Shown here piece by piece: positions 8,417 through 17,576 of a stretch of 64,000 bases of DNA; position 1 is the stretch's first letter, and each line of letters begins with the position of its first letter. The notes beneath the pieces were generated by a model. That model did not search any database. It was given only the letters and a program-made list of their open reading frames with translations, and was not told where the DNA came from. Source of the DNA: Paenibacillus sacheonensis (GTDB lineage Bacteria > Bacillota > Bacilli > Paenibacillales > Paenibacillaceae). The stretch lies in NCBI RefSeq assembly GCF_009909195.1, contig NZ_JAAAMU010000001.1:62001-126000 (forward strand), written 5' to 3'. The position numbers and the translations under genes were made by a program.

Positions 8417-10912
8417 ATGAAGGAACGTAAACTGCACATGATCGGATACGCGCACAGCGATCCGGTCTGGTTGTGGCAGTGGCAGGAAGGGTTTCAAGAG
8501 ATGAAAGCGACGTTCCGTTCCGCGCTCGACCGGATGAACGAATACGAGCCGTTCATCTTCACGTCCAGCCAAGCGGCCATGTACGAATGGCTGGAAGAGC
8601 ATGACGCCGGCATGTTCAAGGAGATTCGGGCGCGCGTCGCCGAGGGAAGATGGGTCTTATGCGGCGGATGGTGGGTGCAGGCCGACTGCAATTTGCCGTC
8701 CGGGGAATCGTTTATACGTCAGGGACTGTACGGGCAGCGTTACTTTCAGGAAAAGTTCGGGACGCTGTGCACCGTCGGCTACAACACGGACAGCTTCGGC
8801 CACCATGCCATGCTGCCTCAGCTGCTCAAAGGCTGCGGGATGGACGCGTACGTCTTCATGCGGCCAGGCAGTCATGAACGCCAATTGGCGTCGGATCTGT
8901 TCCGCTGGACTTCGCCGGACGGATCGAGCGTGCTGACGTACCGGATCCCGTTCTACACGCATATCATTACGGGGACCGTCGAGCAGGGAATCCGCTTCGG
9001 GGAGCGCCAAACCGCCGAGTCGCCTTGGAAGACGGCGATGATCTATTACGGCGTCGGGAATCACGGAGGCGGACCGACCAAGCAGAATATCGAGACGGTG
9101 ATGAAGGAAGCCGAGCTTTCCGGTGCGGGGCCGGTCGATATCGTCTTCAGTTCGCCGGATCGTTTCTTCGAAGACATGCGGACGCTTCCGGACATTCCCG
9201 TGCTCGCGGGCGAGCTCCAAATGCATGCCAAAGGCTGTTACAGCGTCCAAGCCGCCACGAAGAAATGGAACCGGCAAGCCGAGCAGCTGATGGCGACGAC
9301 GGAGAAATGGGCATCGGTGTCCGCGATGCTGCTCGGACGCCCTTATCCCGAGCTGGACCGTGCCTGGAAGAACGTGCTCTTCAATCAGTTTCACGATATT
9401 TTGCCGGGCTCGAGCATATCGGCCGCCTTGGACCGCGATGCCCGGGACGCTTACGGAGAATCGCATGCCATTGCGGGACGCGCGTTAAACGACGCCTTGC
9501 AGTCCATCTCGTGGCGCATACATATCGACCCGGAAGAGGGAATGAAGCCGATCGTCGTCTTCAACGCGCATGCGTGGCCGGTCAAGGCGAACGTCGAGCT
9601 CGACTTCGGTCATTTCGGGGAAGGACGCGAGTTTCACAGCTTTACCGATCAGGATACGCTCGTCGATGAGCGCGGCCAAGAAGTGGCTGTCCAGCGAGTG
9701 ACTCCCTTGTCGACGACGATCTGGCGCCAAAGGCTCAGCTTCGTCGCCGAGCTTCCGGCGCTCGGCTATCGGACATTCCGCGTCGTTCGCCGATCATCCT
9801 TGACGTCGGCCGCCGATTTCGAAGGCATCGACGCCACCGATACGCGGCTCGAGAATGCGTACTTGCGGCTTGAGCTCGATCCCGCGACCGGCGGCATCAG
9901 AAGCTTATACGACAAGCGGTCCGGCGCGGAGCTCTTCGCCGTCGGGGGAATCGGAGGCGGCATTGCCGCGGTTATCGAGGATCGGAGCGATACGTGGAGC
10001 CATGGCATCGAACGGTTCGATCGGCAGATCGGGGTCTTCCGCCCGACGAGCATCCGTCTCTTGGAGCTTGGACCGGTCAAGTCCGTTATCCGGGTCGCCA
10101 GCGAATACGGCGCTTCCCGGCTGCTGCAGGATTTTACGATGTACCGGGAGCTGGACGGCGTGGAAGTCAAGTCCAAAGTGGACTGGCTTGAGCAATTCAA
10201 GCTGCTGAAGCTGCGCTTCGAGGTGGCCGTCGACGCGGATGGGGACGACTACGAGATTCCGTACGGCGTCATCACCCGTCCGAACGACGGACTGGAATAT
10301 CCGGGACAATCCTGGTTCAGCCGGACTGGCATGCTGCCTGGTCAACAGGCCAAGGCATACGGCATCAGCATCCTGAACGATTGCAATTATTCCTTCGATA
10401 CCAAAGGAAATACGATGAGCATGACCGTGCTGCGCAGCCCGATCGTCGCTTACGACGAGAATGCCGTCTTGGACCACCGGCATCAAGACGAATATGACTA
10501 CACCGACCAGGGCCGTCATCACTTCGCGTATACGCTACTTCCCCATCATGGGAGCTGGCGGGAAGGAGATACGATCAGGCGGGCGGCGGAGCTGAATCAG
10601 CCTCCGATCACGGTTATCGAGACCTACCATGACGGGCCGCTGCCGCAGCAGGGCTCGTTCATCTCCGTCGACGGAGAGGGCGTGCAGGCCGACGTGCTGA
10701 AGCGCGCCGAGGACGGAGACGGATGGATCATCCGCTGCCGGGAAACCGCAGGCCGCGCGAACGCGCATGCGGTAGTCTCGCTCCCCATCTTGGGACGAAC
10801 CGTGGACGCGCTGCTCGGCCCGTATGAGATCAAGACATTTCGCATTCCCACGCAGCCGGAGCTCCCTGTCGTCGAGACGGATTTTTTGGAGCGGCCGTCG
10901 TCCGGGACGTAA
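8417..10912 (+). CDS. GH38 alpha-mannosidase
   Basis: An 831-residue cytoplasmic glycosidase of family GH38. The N-terminal HSD motif (GYAHSDPVWLWQW, His13 and Asp15) supplies zinc ligands. NTDSFGHH near residue 124 carries the catalytic Asp nucleophile, and FNQFHDILPGSS near residue 325 carries further zinc-site residues. The rest matches the middle helical and C-terminal beta domains. Family members remove alpha-mannose with retention using one zinc. The longest frame starts at 8312, but AAGGAG is 10 bases before ATG 8417 and the family begins at this Met. The gene stands alone between repeats and its own terminator; there is no signal peptide, so its substrate must be imported. Confidence 0.93.
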   Translation: MKERKLHMIGYAHSDPVWLWQWQEGFQEMKATFRSALDRMNEYEPFIFTSSQAAMYEWLEEHDAGMFKEIRARVAEGRWVLCGGWWVQADCNLPSGESFIRQGLYGQRYFQEKFGTLCTVGYNTDSFGHHAMLPQLLKGCGMDAYVFMRPGSHERQLASDLFRWTSPDGSSVLTYRIPFYTHIITGTVEQGIRFGERQTAESPWKTAMIYYGVGNHGGGPTKQNIETVMKEAELSGAGPVDIVFSSPDRFFEDMRTLPDIPVLAGELQMHAKGCYSVQAATKKWNRQAEQLMATTEKWASVSAMLLGRPYPELDRAWKNVLFNQFHDILPGSSISAALDRDARDAYGESHAIAGRALNDALQSISWRIHIDPEEGMKPIVVFNAHAWPVKANVELDFGHFGEGREFHSFTDQDTLVDERGQEVAVQRVTPLSTTIWRQRLSFVAELPALGYRTFRVVRRSSLTSAADFEGIDATDTRLENAYLRLELDPATGGIRSLYDKRSGAELFAVGGIGGGIAAVIEDRSDTWSHGIERFDRQIGVFRPTSIRLLELGPVKSVIRVASEYGASRLLQDFTMYRELDGVEVKSKVDWLEQFKLLKLRFEVAVDADGDDYEIPYGVITRPNDGLEYPGQSWFSRTGMLPGQQAKAYGISILNDCNYSFDTKGNTMSMTVLRSPIVAYDENAVLDHRHQDEYDYTDQGRHHFAYTLLPHHGSWREGDTIRRAAELNQPPITVIETYHDGPLPQQGSFISVDGEGVQADVLKRAEDGDGWIIRCRETAGRANAHAVVSLPILGRTVDALLGPYEIKTFRIPTQPELPVVETDFLERPSSGT

Positions 10913-10973
10913 GATGGAGAGCCATCGTTAGCCAAACTTCCGGCCCTTCCGCAGTGAATTAACACTAGAAGAG

Positions 10974-10999
10974 AGGTACGGGGATTCCGTACCTTTTTT
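10974..10999 (+). terminator. Rho-independent terminator after the GH38 gene
   Basis: AGGTACGG (10974-10981) pairs perfectly with CCGTACCT (10987-10994) around a 5-nt loop, followed by six T ending at 10999. Confidence 0.9.
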
Positions 11000-11140
11000 G
11001 CCGTTCCGGCGCACACTACGATCAGGCAAGGATAAATTCGGCTTCTGCTCAGCCCAAGCGCATGTTCGAGCGATATGCGGAATTCGAACTGTCAGTCGCG
11101 CATGCCAGCTGCCAGAATGCTTGGCCTGAATGGTGCTTGA

Positions 11141-11170
11141 TTGCGCAATCGAACCTAAATCCCGTATACT
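11141..11170 (+). promoter_or_regulatory. Candidate sigma-A promoter of the sensor kinase operon
   Basis: A good -10 box TATACT (11165-11170) lies 18 bases after a weak -35 TTGCGC (11141-11146), 62 bases before the kinase ATG. The surrounding gap (10913-11232) otherwise holds only the upstream terminator. Confidence 0.45.
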
Positions 11171-11232
11171 CAACTTCGACAAATCGACCATTACAAACTT
11201 TACGGCCTGAGACGGCGGACAGGGGCGGCATC

Positions 11233-13017
11233 ATGAATTTACGGCGGACGACGAATTCGTTACGAAACACGATCTTCATCAGGCTCGTCCTTGTATTCCT
11301 GCTCATCTTTCTGCCCGTCTACGCGATCGGCTTCAGCATCTACAATTGGGGCTCGAACACCGTCCGGGAGCAGACGTCCGGTTCGCTGTCCGACCAGGCC
11401 GCGTTCTACACCTTTCATCTCCAGAGCGAAATCGAGCGCATCCGCCTCGTGCAGTACCAACTGATGGACAACGAATATTTGAACGAGCTCGTTGCGCTGC
11501 ACGGCCAGATGACCAAATACGAGCTGCTCACGAGCGTGAACAAGCTGCAGGACGCCCTGAACTTCGCCCTCCACAGCAGCCTGTATATCGCCAATACCTA
11601 CGCGCATTTTCCCGATCTCGGCATTACCGTTTCCGCCGTGGATGGCATGCAGGAATTGGAACAAGCGAAGATGAGCGCATTAAGGAAAGCGTACCAGGCC
11701 TCCCGTTCGAAAATATTGTTTTATCAGGGCAAGCTGTATCTCTATGCCGAGCTCCCGATCGTCAGGGATCCGTCGAAGGGGCAGCCCAAGGTGGCCGTGG
11801 AGATGGAGCTCGCGGGAAGCGCGATCAACCAAGTACTCAAGCAGCTGACGGCTTCCGGCATCGGGGGGACGGTGCTGGAGAACAGGCAGAGCGGCATGTT
11901 CTTCTCGAGCAGCGACGACCCGATCGGCCGGCAGGCGGCGGACGAAGTCGCCCGCGCGGGAACGAAGGTGCAGCAGGGCGTCATCTCCGCGAAGCTGGGC
12001 GGCGCGCGCTATCTGCTTATTTACAGCCGTTCCGAAGCGATCGACATGACGCTTGTCCGTTATTTGCCGGAGGATCAGATCTTAAAGCGCGTGCACACGT
12101 TCCATCTCCTGTTCCGCATTTTCACGATCGCGTCGGTTATCATCTTCCTGCTCTTCATCGCATCCTCGTACGGTTTCATTCACAAGCCGCTCGCCCGGCT
12201 TGTCCGAGCATTCCGGGAGGTGGAGCAGGGCAACCTATCCGTGAAAATCAACCATACACGGCATGACGAATTCGAGTATCTGTACGAGCGCTTTAACGAA
12301 ATGGTGCAAAGCCTGCACGTGCTGATCGATCAGGCGTACAAACAGAAGATTTTGACCCAAGACGCCGAGCTGAAGCATCTGCAGGCGCAGATTAATCCGC
12401 ATTTTCTATACAACACGTACTTCGTGTTATACAGTATGGCCAAAGCGGAGGATTACGACAACGTGCTTCTGTTTCTGAAGAAGCTCGGCGGCTATTTTCA
12501 ATACATTACGCGTTCGTCCGCTTCGGAGCTCGCGCTCGAGAAAGAAGTGGAGCTGGCGATGACGTACGCGGATATCCAGGCGATGCGCTTCTCCAACCGG
12601 GTAACCGTGGAGTTCGACGACTTGCCGGACAGCTGGAGACAAGTGCCTGTGCCGCGGCTCGTCATCCAGCCGATCATCGAGAACGCCTTCAAGTACGTGC
12701 TGGAAAACAAGCTGAGCGACGGGCTGCTGCGCATCCGCATGTTCCCGGACGCGGCCGACCGCAAGCTCGAGATCGTGCTGGAGGACAACGGAGACGGCAT
12801 CGGGCCGGACAAGCTGCGCCTGCTCTCGGCCCGCTTGAACGACGAGCATTACGACGGGGAAACGACGGGGCTCGTCAATATCCACCGCAGGCTTAGGAGT
12901 CTGTACGGCGAGGACGCAGGCATCGCGCTTTCGCTCAGCGAGCTGGGGGGGCTGAAGGTGACGATGACCGTAATCCGGAAGGAGGAGATGGACGATGTTC
13001 AGGCTGCTGGTCGTTGA
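11233..13017 (+). CDS. YesM-type sensor histidine kinase
   Basis: A 594-residue membrane sensor kinase of the LytS/YesM branch. One membrane helix lies near residues 15-38 and a second near 295-318, bracketing an extracellular sensor of about 260 residues. Then come a HAMP linker (318-375), the His_kinase motif INPHFLYNT with phospho-acceptor His near 389, and an ATPase domain with N box IIENAFKY (about 481) and G box EDNGDGIG (about 517). A longer frame starts at 11062, but AGGGGCGG precedes ATG 11233 and the hydrophobic start fits. It overlaps the response regulator by 23 bases. Such pairs sense extracellular sugars and switch on adjacent importers, here probably the operon at 14878. Confidence 0.93.
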   Translation: MNLRRTTNSLRNTIFIRLVLVFLLIFLPVYAIGFSIYNWGSNTVREQTSGSLSDQAAFYTFHLQSEIERIRLVQYQLMDNEYLNELVALHGQMTKYELLTSVNKLQDALNFALHSSLYIANTYAHFPDLGITVSAVDGMQELEQAKMSALRKAYQASRSKILFYQGKLYLYAELPIVRDPSKGQPKVAVEMELAGSAINQVLKQLTASGIGGTVLENRQSGMFFSSSDDPIGRQAADEVARAGTKVQQGVISAKLGGARYLLIYSRSEAIDMTLVRYLPEDQILKRVHTFHLLFRIFTIASVIIFLLFIASSYGFIHKPLARLVRAFREVEQGNLSVKINHTRHDEFEYLYERFNEMVQSLHVLIDQAYKQKILTQDAELKHLQAQINPHFLYNTYFVLYSMAKAEDYDNVLLFLKKLGGYFQYITRSSASELALEKEVELAMTYADIQAMRFSNRVTVEFDDLPDSWRQVPVPRLVIQPIIENAFKYVLENKLSDGLLRIRMFPDAADRKLEIVLEDNGDGIGPDKLRLLSARLNDEHYDGETTGLVNIHRRLRSLYGEDAGIALSLSELGGLKVTMTVIRKEEMDDVQAAGR

Positions 13018-14671
13018 CGACGAGCCGGTCATCGCGGACGGGCTGTTCGAGACGCTGAAGGAAATGGAAGGCTTCGACACCGAGGTGCACAAGGCGTATT
13101 CGGGCTTCGAAGCGCTCGCGCTGCTGAACGCCAAGAAATTCGACTTGATTGTGACGGACATTTGCATGCAGGGGATGGACGGGCTCGAGCTCGTGGAGAA
13201 AATCAAAGGCAGCTGGCCGGAGTGTAAAATCGTGTTTCTTACCGGGCACGACCAGTTCGAATACGCCTACAAGGCGCTTCAGTTCCATGGCGTCAGCTAT
13301 CTGCTCAAGAACGAAGATTACGAGAAGATCGTCGATACTGTCCGCATGCAGCTGTGCGATCTGGAGAAGAGTCTGCGGGACGAGCATCTGCTCCGCACGG
13401 CCAGGGAGCAGATGGACAAGGCGCTGCCCCTGCTCCGCCGGGAATTGCTGACGGCCGTTCTCGAGCGTGGAGAAGGCGAGGATCTGGGGGAGCGGCTCGG
13501 CGAGCTGGAGATCGGCATCTCGGCTTCCCGGCCGGTGATGCTCATCGTCGGCTGCCGCCAGGATCTAGCGAGCGGAGACGCGAACGTGTTCAGCCGCGCC
13601 AGCGAAGAATACGCCGTGTCCTTGCTCGTCGAGCGCTACTTATCGCCGTACGTCCGCATGGCCGAGACGGTGATTCGCCACAGCCGGACGTACTTCGTCT
13701 GGTTCGCCCAGCCGGCCGCCGAAGGCGAGGACGAGGGACAGCATACGCCCGTGTTCGTCAAAGGCGCGCTGGAGCTCGTCCGCCAGGCGTGCCAGCAGTC
13801 GCTCGGCTTCTCCTTGTCGTTCATCGTCGGCGGCCAGCCGCTGCCGTGGAGCAATCTGGCCGAAGCGTTCCGCTACGCGCGTTCCGTGCTGAACAGCCGC
13901 GTGGAGCAGGGAACCGACGTGCTCGTGCTGACGGAGGCTTACTTCATGAACGACAAAGGAAGGCCGCCGCAGTTCGACGGCCAGCCGCTGCTCGTGCAGA
14001 GGCTGGCCCAAGCCCTCGAAGACCTCGAGCTGTTATTGGAGCAAGGACAAAGCGAGCCGTTCCTGGAAGCGTACGAACGGCTTCGAATGACGATGGCCGA
14101 AGGCGCGTCCGGCAGGCGGTCCTCGCAGTCGGAGACGAAGCAGCGGCTGTCGCTGTTTTTCGTCTCGTTCCTGAACCGTTACGAGCTGACGGAGCAGCTG
14201 GTCGGAGATATCGACGTCGACGCGCTGCTGGCGGGCTTTCCGGCGCTTACGCTCGCGGAAACGTTCGAGGTCTGCCGGGAGGTCGCCCAATCGATCTTCC
14301 GCGTTCGCAGCGCGGAGAACGAGAGGCGGTCCATTATCGCCATCCACCAGGTGCAGCAGTATATCCAGGAGCATCTGGATGCCGATTTGTCGCTGACCTC
14401 GCTCGCGGACAGCGTCTATTTCAACCCCAAATACTTTTCGAGACTCTTCCGGCAAGTGACCGGAGAATATTTATCCGACTACATCCATGAACGCAGGCTT
14501 CGCAAAGCGAAAGAAATGCTGGAGCAGCCGCAGATCAAGATCCACGCCGTCGCCGCGGCGATCGGTTATCAATCGCCTTCGTATTTCACCCGTTTCTTCA
14601 AGAAAGCGATGCAGATGTCTCCGCAGGAATACCGGGATTCCCGGCCCAACGCGGCCGGGACCGCCAAATAG
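12995..14671 (+). CDS. YesN-type response regulator with AraC DNA-binding domain
   Basis: 558 residues: an N-terminal receiver domain with acidic pair VVDDEP and phospho-acceptor Asp near 55 (IVTDICMQGMDG), the switch Lys in YLLKNEDYEK, a middle region of about 300 residues, and a C-terminal AraC/XylS double helix-turn-helix (about 448-550, with SLADSVYFNPKYFSRLF and GYQSPSYFTRFFKKA). AAGGAGGAG lies inside the end of the kinase gene, giving tight coupling. Its target is inferred to be the promoter of the importer operon downstream of the terminator at 14701. Confidence 0.94.
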   Translation: MFRLLVVDDEPVIADGLFETLKEMEGFDTEVHKAYSGFEALALLNAKKFDLIVTDICMQGMDGLELVEKIKGSWPECKIVFLTGHDQFEYAYKALQFHGVSYLLKNEDYEKIVDTVRMQLCDLEKSLRDEHLLRTAREQMDKALPLLRRELLTAVLERGEGEDLGERLGELEIGISASRPVMLIVGCRQDLASGDANVFSRASEEYAVSLLVERYLSPYVRMAETVIRHSRTYFVWFAQPAAEGEDEGQHTPVFVKGALELVRQACQQSLGFSLSFIVGGQPLPWSNLAEAFRYARSVLNSRVEQGTDVLVLTEAYFMNDKGRPPQFDGQPLLVQRLAQALEDLELLLEQGQSEPFLEAYERLRMTMAEGASGRRSSQSETKQRLSLFFVSFLNRYELTEQLVGDIDVDALLAGFPALTLAETFEVCREVAQSIFRVRSAENERRSIIAIHQVQQYIQEHLDADLSLTSLADSVYFNPKYFSRLFRQVTGEYLSDYIHERRLRKAKEMLEQPQIKIHAVAAAIGYQSPSYFTRFFKKAMQMSPQEYRDSRPNAAGTAK

Positions 14672-14700
14672 TACATGACTTTTCCTGCGTTTCCAGCGAA

Positions 14701-14731
14701 ACCGATGACCTGCTAGGTTATCGGTCTTTTT
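14701..14731 (+). terminator. Rho-independent terminator after the two-component pair
   Basis: ACCGATGACC (14701-14710) pairs with GGTTATCGGT (14716-14725) with one G-T pair and a 5-nt loop, followed by CTTTTTG. Confidence 0.88.
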
Positions 14732-14797
14732 GTCTTGAAGGGAACAAACAACAAGTGGATAAAGGTCAACGAAGTAGACAGAATACGATATAAAAGG

Positions 14798-14817
14798 TGA
14801 AAGCGCTCCCCTATAAT
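14798..14817 (+). promoter_or_regulatory. -10 box and cre-like site before the second importer operon
   Basis: TATAAT at 14812-14817 is a perfect -10 box, but nothing resembling TTGACA lies 16-18 bases upstream, as expected for a promoter that needs an activator such as the YesN-type regulator just upstream. TGAAAGCGCTCCCC (14798-14811) matches the CcpA operator pattern TGWNANCGNTNWCA at 12 of 14 positions and abuts the -10 box, so repression by CcpA is plausible. Confidence 0.5.
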
Positions 14818-14877
14818 GTGAACAGAGGCCTCTACCGTCACCACTACCAATCACAGCAGAGGGGGAACGATCCCGAG

Positions 14878-16578
14878 ATGCATCACAAAACGAAAATGCT
14901 ATCGGCCGTACTATTGGTTTCCGTCATGGCGCTGTCTGCCTGCTCCTCCAAGGACGAGGAGAAGGATAACAACGCATCCGCATCAGGCGTGAACGCTTCC
15001 GGTCAAGCAAATACGGATCCGCTGGGCAAGTACGATCCGCCGATCGAATTGCACGTCGGACAAGCAACGGACAGCACCGTGAAGTTCCTCGACGGCGAAT
15101 CGTTCGACAACAACCCGTGGCACAAGGAATACGAAGACGTGCTGGGCATCAATCTCAAATACGACTGGGTCGCGGATACGTCCGATGCCTCCCAATACGA
15201 ATCGAAGCTGAACGTCACGATCGCATCCGGCGAGCTGCCGGACGTCATGTACGTCCCGAAGAAGCAGTTCAAAATGCTCGTGGACGGCGATCAAATCGAA
15301 GACCTGACCGATGCGTTCAATACGTACGCTTCCCCGCTGACCAAGAAAATACTGATGTCCGATCCGAAAATCGTCGACGCGATGATGACGGACGGCAAGC
15401 TGCTCGGCATCCCGAACGTCGGCTCGCTGATGGATCAGGCCGACGTCGTCTGGGTTCGCCAGGACTGGCTGAAGAAGCTGAACCTGCCCGCGCCGAAGAC
15501 GATCGACGACATCGAGAAAATCGCCGAAGCTTTCGTCAAGCAGGATCCGGACGGCAATGGCAAGGCCGACACTTACGGACTCGCGGCTAATAAGGACTCG
15601 TTCAACTTCCCGACGGCCGGTTTCGCCGATTTGACCTCGTTTGCCAACGCCTACCATGCGTACCCGCGAGCCTGGGTCGACGTGAACGGCAAGCTCGAAT
15701 ACGGCAGCGTGCAGCCGCAAATGAAGCAGGCGCTCGCGAAGCTGCAGGAGATGTACAAGGAAGGTCTGATCGATTCCGAGTTCATCGTCAAGGACGGCTC
15801 CAAAGTCGCCGAATCGGTCGCGGCCGGCAAGCTCGGCTTGACGTACGGCCGTTACTGGAACGCCATCTGGCCGTTCCAAGATAATAAGAACCAAGACAAG
15901 AATGCCGACTGGCAGGCTTATCCGATCGTATCCGCGGACGACGAGACCGCCAAAGCGCAGGTCGATCTGCCGCTCTCCGGATTTACCGTCGTGCGCAAGG
16001 GCTATGCGCATCCGGAAGCCGTGATCAAAGCGCTCAATCTGATGTTCGAGAATTACGACGGCGACCGTTCGTCCCACTGGACGCCGATCGACCAGGATAA
16101 GAAGTACGTCGACAAGGGCGTCCTGCTCATGAAATACCCGCTGATCTACATGGAGCCGCCTACGATGAACATGGATACCCAGGTGAAGCTTCTTGACGCC
16201 TTCAAGAAGAACGACCCTTCGATCGTGAACGACCTGAACACGAAACGGGCGTACGACGCGATCATGAAATACCGCTCCGGCGACAATACGGGATGGGCGT
16301 TCGATAAGATGTTCGGCGAAAACAGCGGACAAGCCGTCTATCAGGACTACCAGAAGAACGACCAGCTGTTCGTCAACGGTTTCTACGGCGTGCCGGGTCC
16401 GGTCATGAACGAACGGATGTCCACGCTGCAGAAGCTCGAAGACGAGACGTTCACCAAGATTATCATGGGCAGCGCGCCGCTGGACGATTTCGACAAATTC
16501 GTCGAGAGGTGGAAGAGCATCGGCGGCGACGACGTCACCGCGGAAGTCAACGAATGGTACGCCGCTAAGAACAAGTAA
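14878..16578 (+). CDS. LplA-type extracellular solute-binding lipoprotein
   Basis: A 566-residue binding lipoprotein with lipobox LSAC (Cys22), a short polar linker and a full LplA/YtcQ-type domain beginning at DPLGKYDPPIEL. The C-terminus (DETFTKIIMGSAPLDDFDKFV) mirrors the protein at 423. The longest frame begins at 14797, but the -10 box at 14812 and GAGGGGGA before ATG 14878 exclude that start. It is the first gene of an operon with two permeases, an SDR and a GH39 enzyme, and is the probable target of the two-component pair upstream. The ligand is unknown; the GH39 partner suggests a xylose- or related pentose/deoxyhexose-containing oligosaccharide. Confidence 0.92.
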   Translation: MHHKTKMLSAVLLVSVMALSACSSKDEEKDNNASASGVNASGQANTDPLGKYDPPIELHVGQATDSTVKFLDGESFDNNPWHKEYEDVLGINLKYDWVADTSDASQYESKLNVTIASGELPDVMYVPKKQFKMLVDGDQIEDLTDAFNTYASPLTKKILMSDPKIVDAMMTDGKLLGIPNVGSLMDQADVVWVRQDWLKKLNLPAPKTIDDIEKIAEAFVKQDPDGNGKADTYGLAANKDSFNFPTAGFADLTSFANAYHAYPRAWVDVNGKLEYGSVQPQMKQALAKLQEMYKEGLIDSEFIVKDGSKVAESVAAGKLGLTYGRYWNAIWPFQDNKNQDKNADWQAYPIVSADDETAKAQVDLPLSGFTVVRKGYAHPEAVIKALNLMFENYDGDRSSHWTPIDQDKKYVDKGVLLMKYPLIYMEPPTMNMDTQVKLLDAFKKNDPSIVNDLNTKRAYDAIMKYRSGDNTGWAFDKMFGENSGQAVYQDYQKNDQLFVNGFYGVPGPVMNERMSTLQKLEDETFTKIIMGSAPLDDFDKFVERWKSIGGDDVTAEVNEWYAAKNK

Positions 16579-16603
16579 GAACTAGGGGTAACGATAGGCC
16601 TGG

Positions 16604-16627
16604 CCGGGGAGCAAGCAGGCTCCCCGG
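16604..16627 (+). terminator. Intercistronic hairpin between binding protein and permease
   Basis: CCGGGGAGC (16604-16612) pairs perfectly with GCTCCCCGG (16619-16627) around a 6-nt loop. Only ACTTT follows, so it is more likely an mRNA-stabilising or partial-stop hairpin than a full terminator. The paralogous operon has hairpins in the equivalent gap at 2233-2305. Confidence 0.5.
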
Positions 16628-16650
16628 ACTTTCAGTACTGAGGTGGCATC

Positions 16651-17550
16651 ATGAATAAACTATTGAACCGCGGCAGCGTTCCTCTCCATTTGATGTTGAT
16701 TCCGGCAGTCGCGCTCGTATTCATCTTCAATTACATCCCGCTCTTCGGGATCGTGATCGCTTTCGAAAAATACATTCCGGCCCGGGGCGTGTTCCATTCC
16801 AAGTGGGTCGGCTTTCAAAACTTCACGTATTTGATTCATCTGCCGGGCACCTTCCAGACGCTCGTTAACACGCTTTACATTTCCCTCATGAAAATTATCG
16901 CGTTCATCGTCGTGCCGGTCATATTCGCTCTGCTGCTGAACGAAGTCCGCAACAAGCTGTTCAAGCGTTCCGTGCAAACCATCGTTTATTTGCCGCACTT
17001 TATGTCCTGGATCATTCTGTCGGGCATCTTGATCGACATTTTGTCTCCGAGCGACGGCATCGTGAACATGCTGTTGAAGTCGTTCGGGCTCAAACCGATC
17101 TTTTTTCTCGGCGACGTGCATTGGTTCCCTTACGTCATCGTAAGCTCGGACCTGTGGAAAGAATTCGGCTTTAACACGATCTTGTATTTGGCCGCGCTCA
17201 CAGCGATCAACCCGACATTGTACGAAGCGGCGAAGATGGACGGCGCCGGACGCTGGAGGCAGACCTTCCACGTAACGCTGCCGGGTATCGTGCCGGTGAT
17301 CGTGCTGCTCGCGACGCTCAGCATGGGCAATGTCTTGAACGCGGGCTTCGACCAAGTCTTCAACCTGTACAGCCCCGCCGTCTACCAGAGCGGAGACATC
17401 CTCGATACGTTCATCTATCGCCTTGGGATGCTCGACGCGCAATACGGCGTAGCGACGGCGGTCGGTTTATTTAAATCGGTGGTTTCGTTCATATTCATCG
17501 CCGGATCGTATGCGCTGGCCCGCAAATTCGCGGATTACCGCGTATTCTAA
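16651..17550 (+). CDS. ABC transporter permease, LplB type
   Basis: A 299-residue inner-membrane permease with about six membrane segments and EAA loop YEAAKMDGAGRWRQTFHVTLPG. It has the same length as the permease at 2344 and is closely alike along its whole course (for example the NVLNAGFDQVFNLYSP segment occurs in both). GAGGTGG precedes the ATG. It would form the channel with the next gene. Confidence 0.93.
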   Translation: MNKLLNRGSVPLHLMLIPAVALVFIFNYIPLFGIVIAFEKYIPARGVFHSKWVGFQNFTYLIHLPGTFQTLVNTLYISLMKIIAFIVVPVIFALLLNEVRNKLFKRSVQTIVYLPHFMSWIILSGILIDILSPSDGIVNMLLKSFGLKPIFFLGDVHWFPYVIVSSDLWKEFGFNTILYLAALTAINPTLYEAAKMDGAGRWRQTFHVTLPGIVPVIVLLATLSMGNVLNAGFDQVFNLYSPAVYQSGDILDTFIYRLGMLDAQYGVATAVGLFKSVVSFIFIAGSYALARKFADYRVF

Positions 17551-17576
17551 TTCTCGCAAAGCCAGGAGGAACAACC

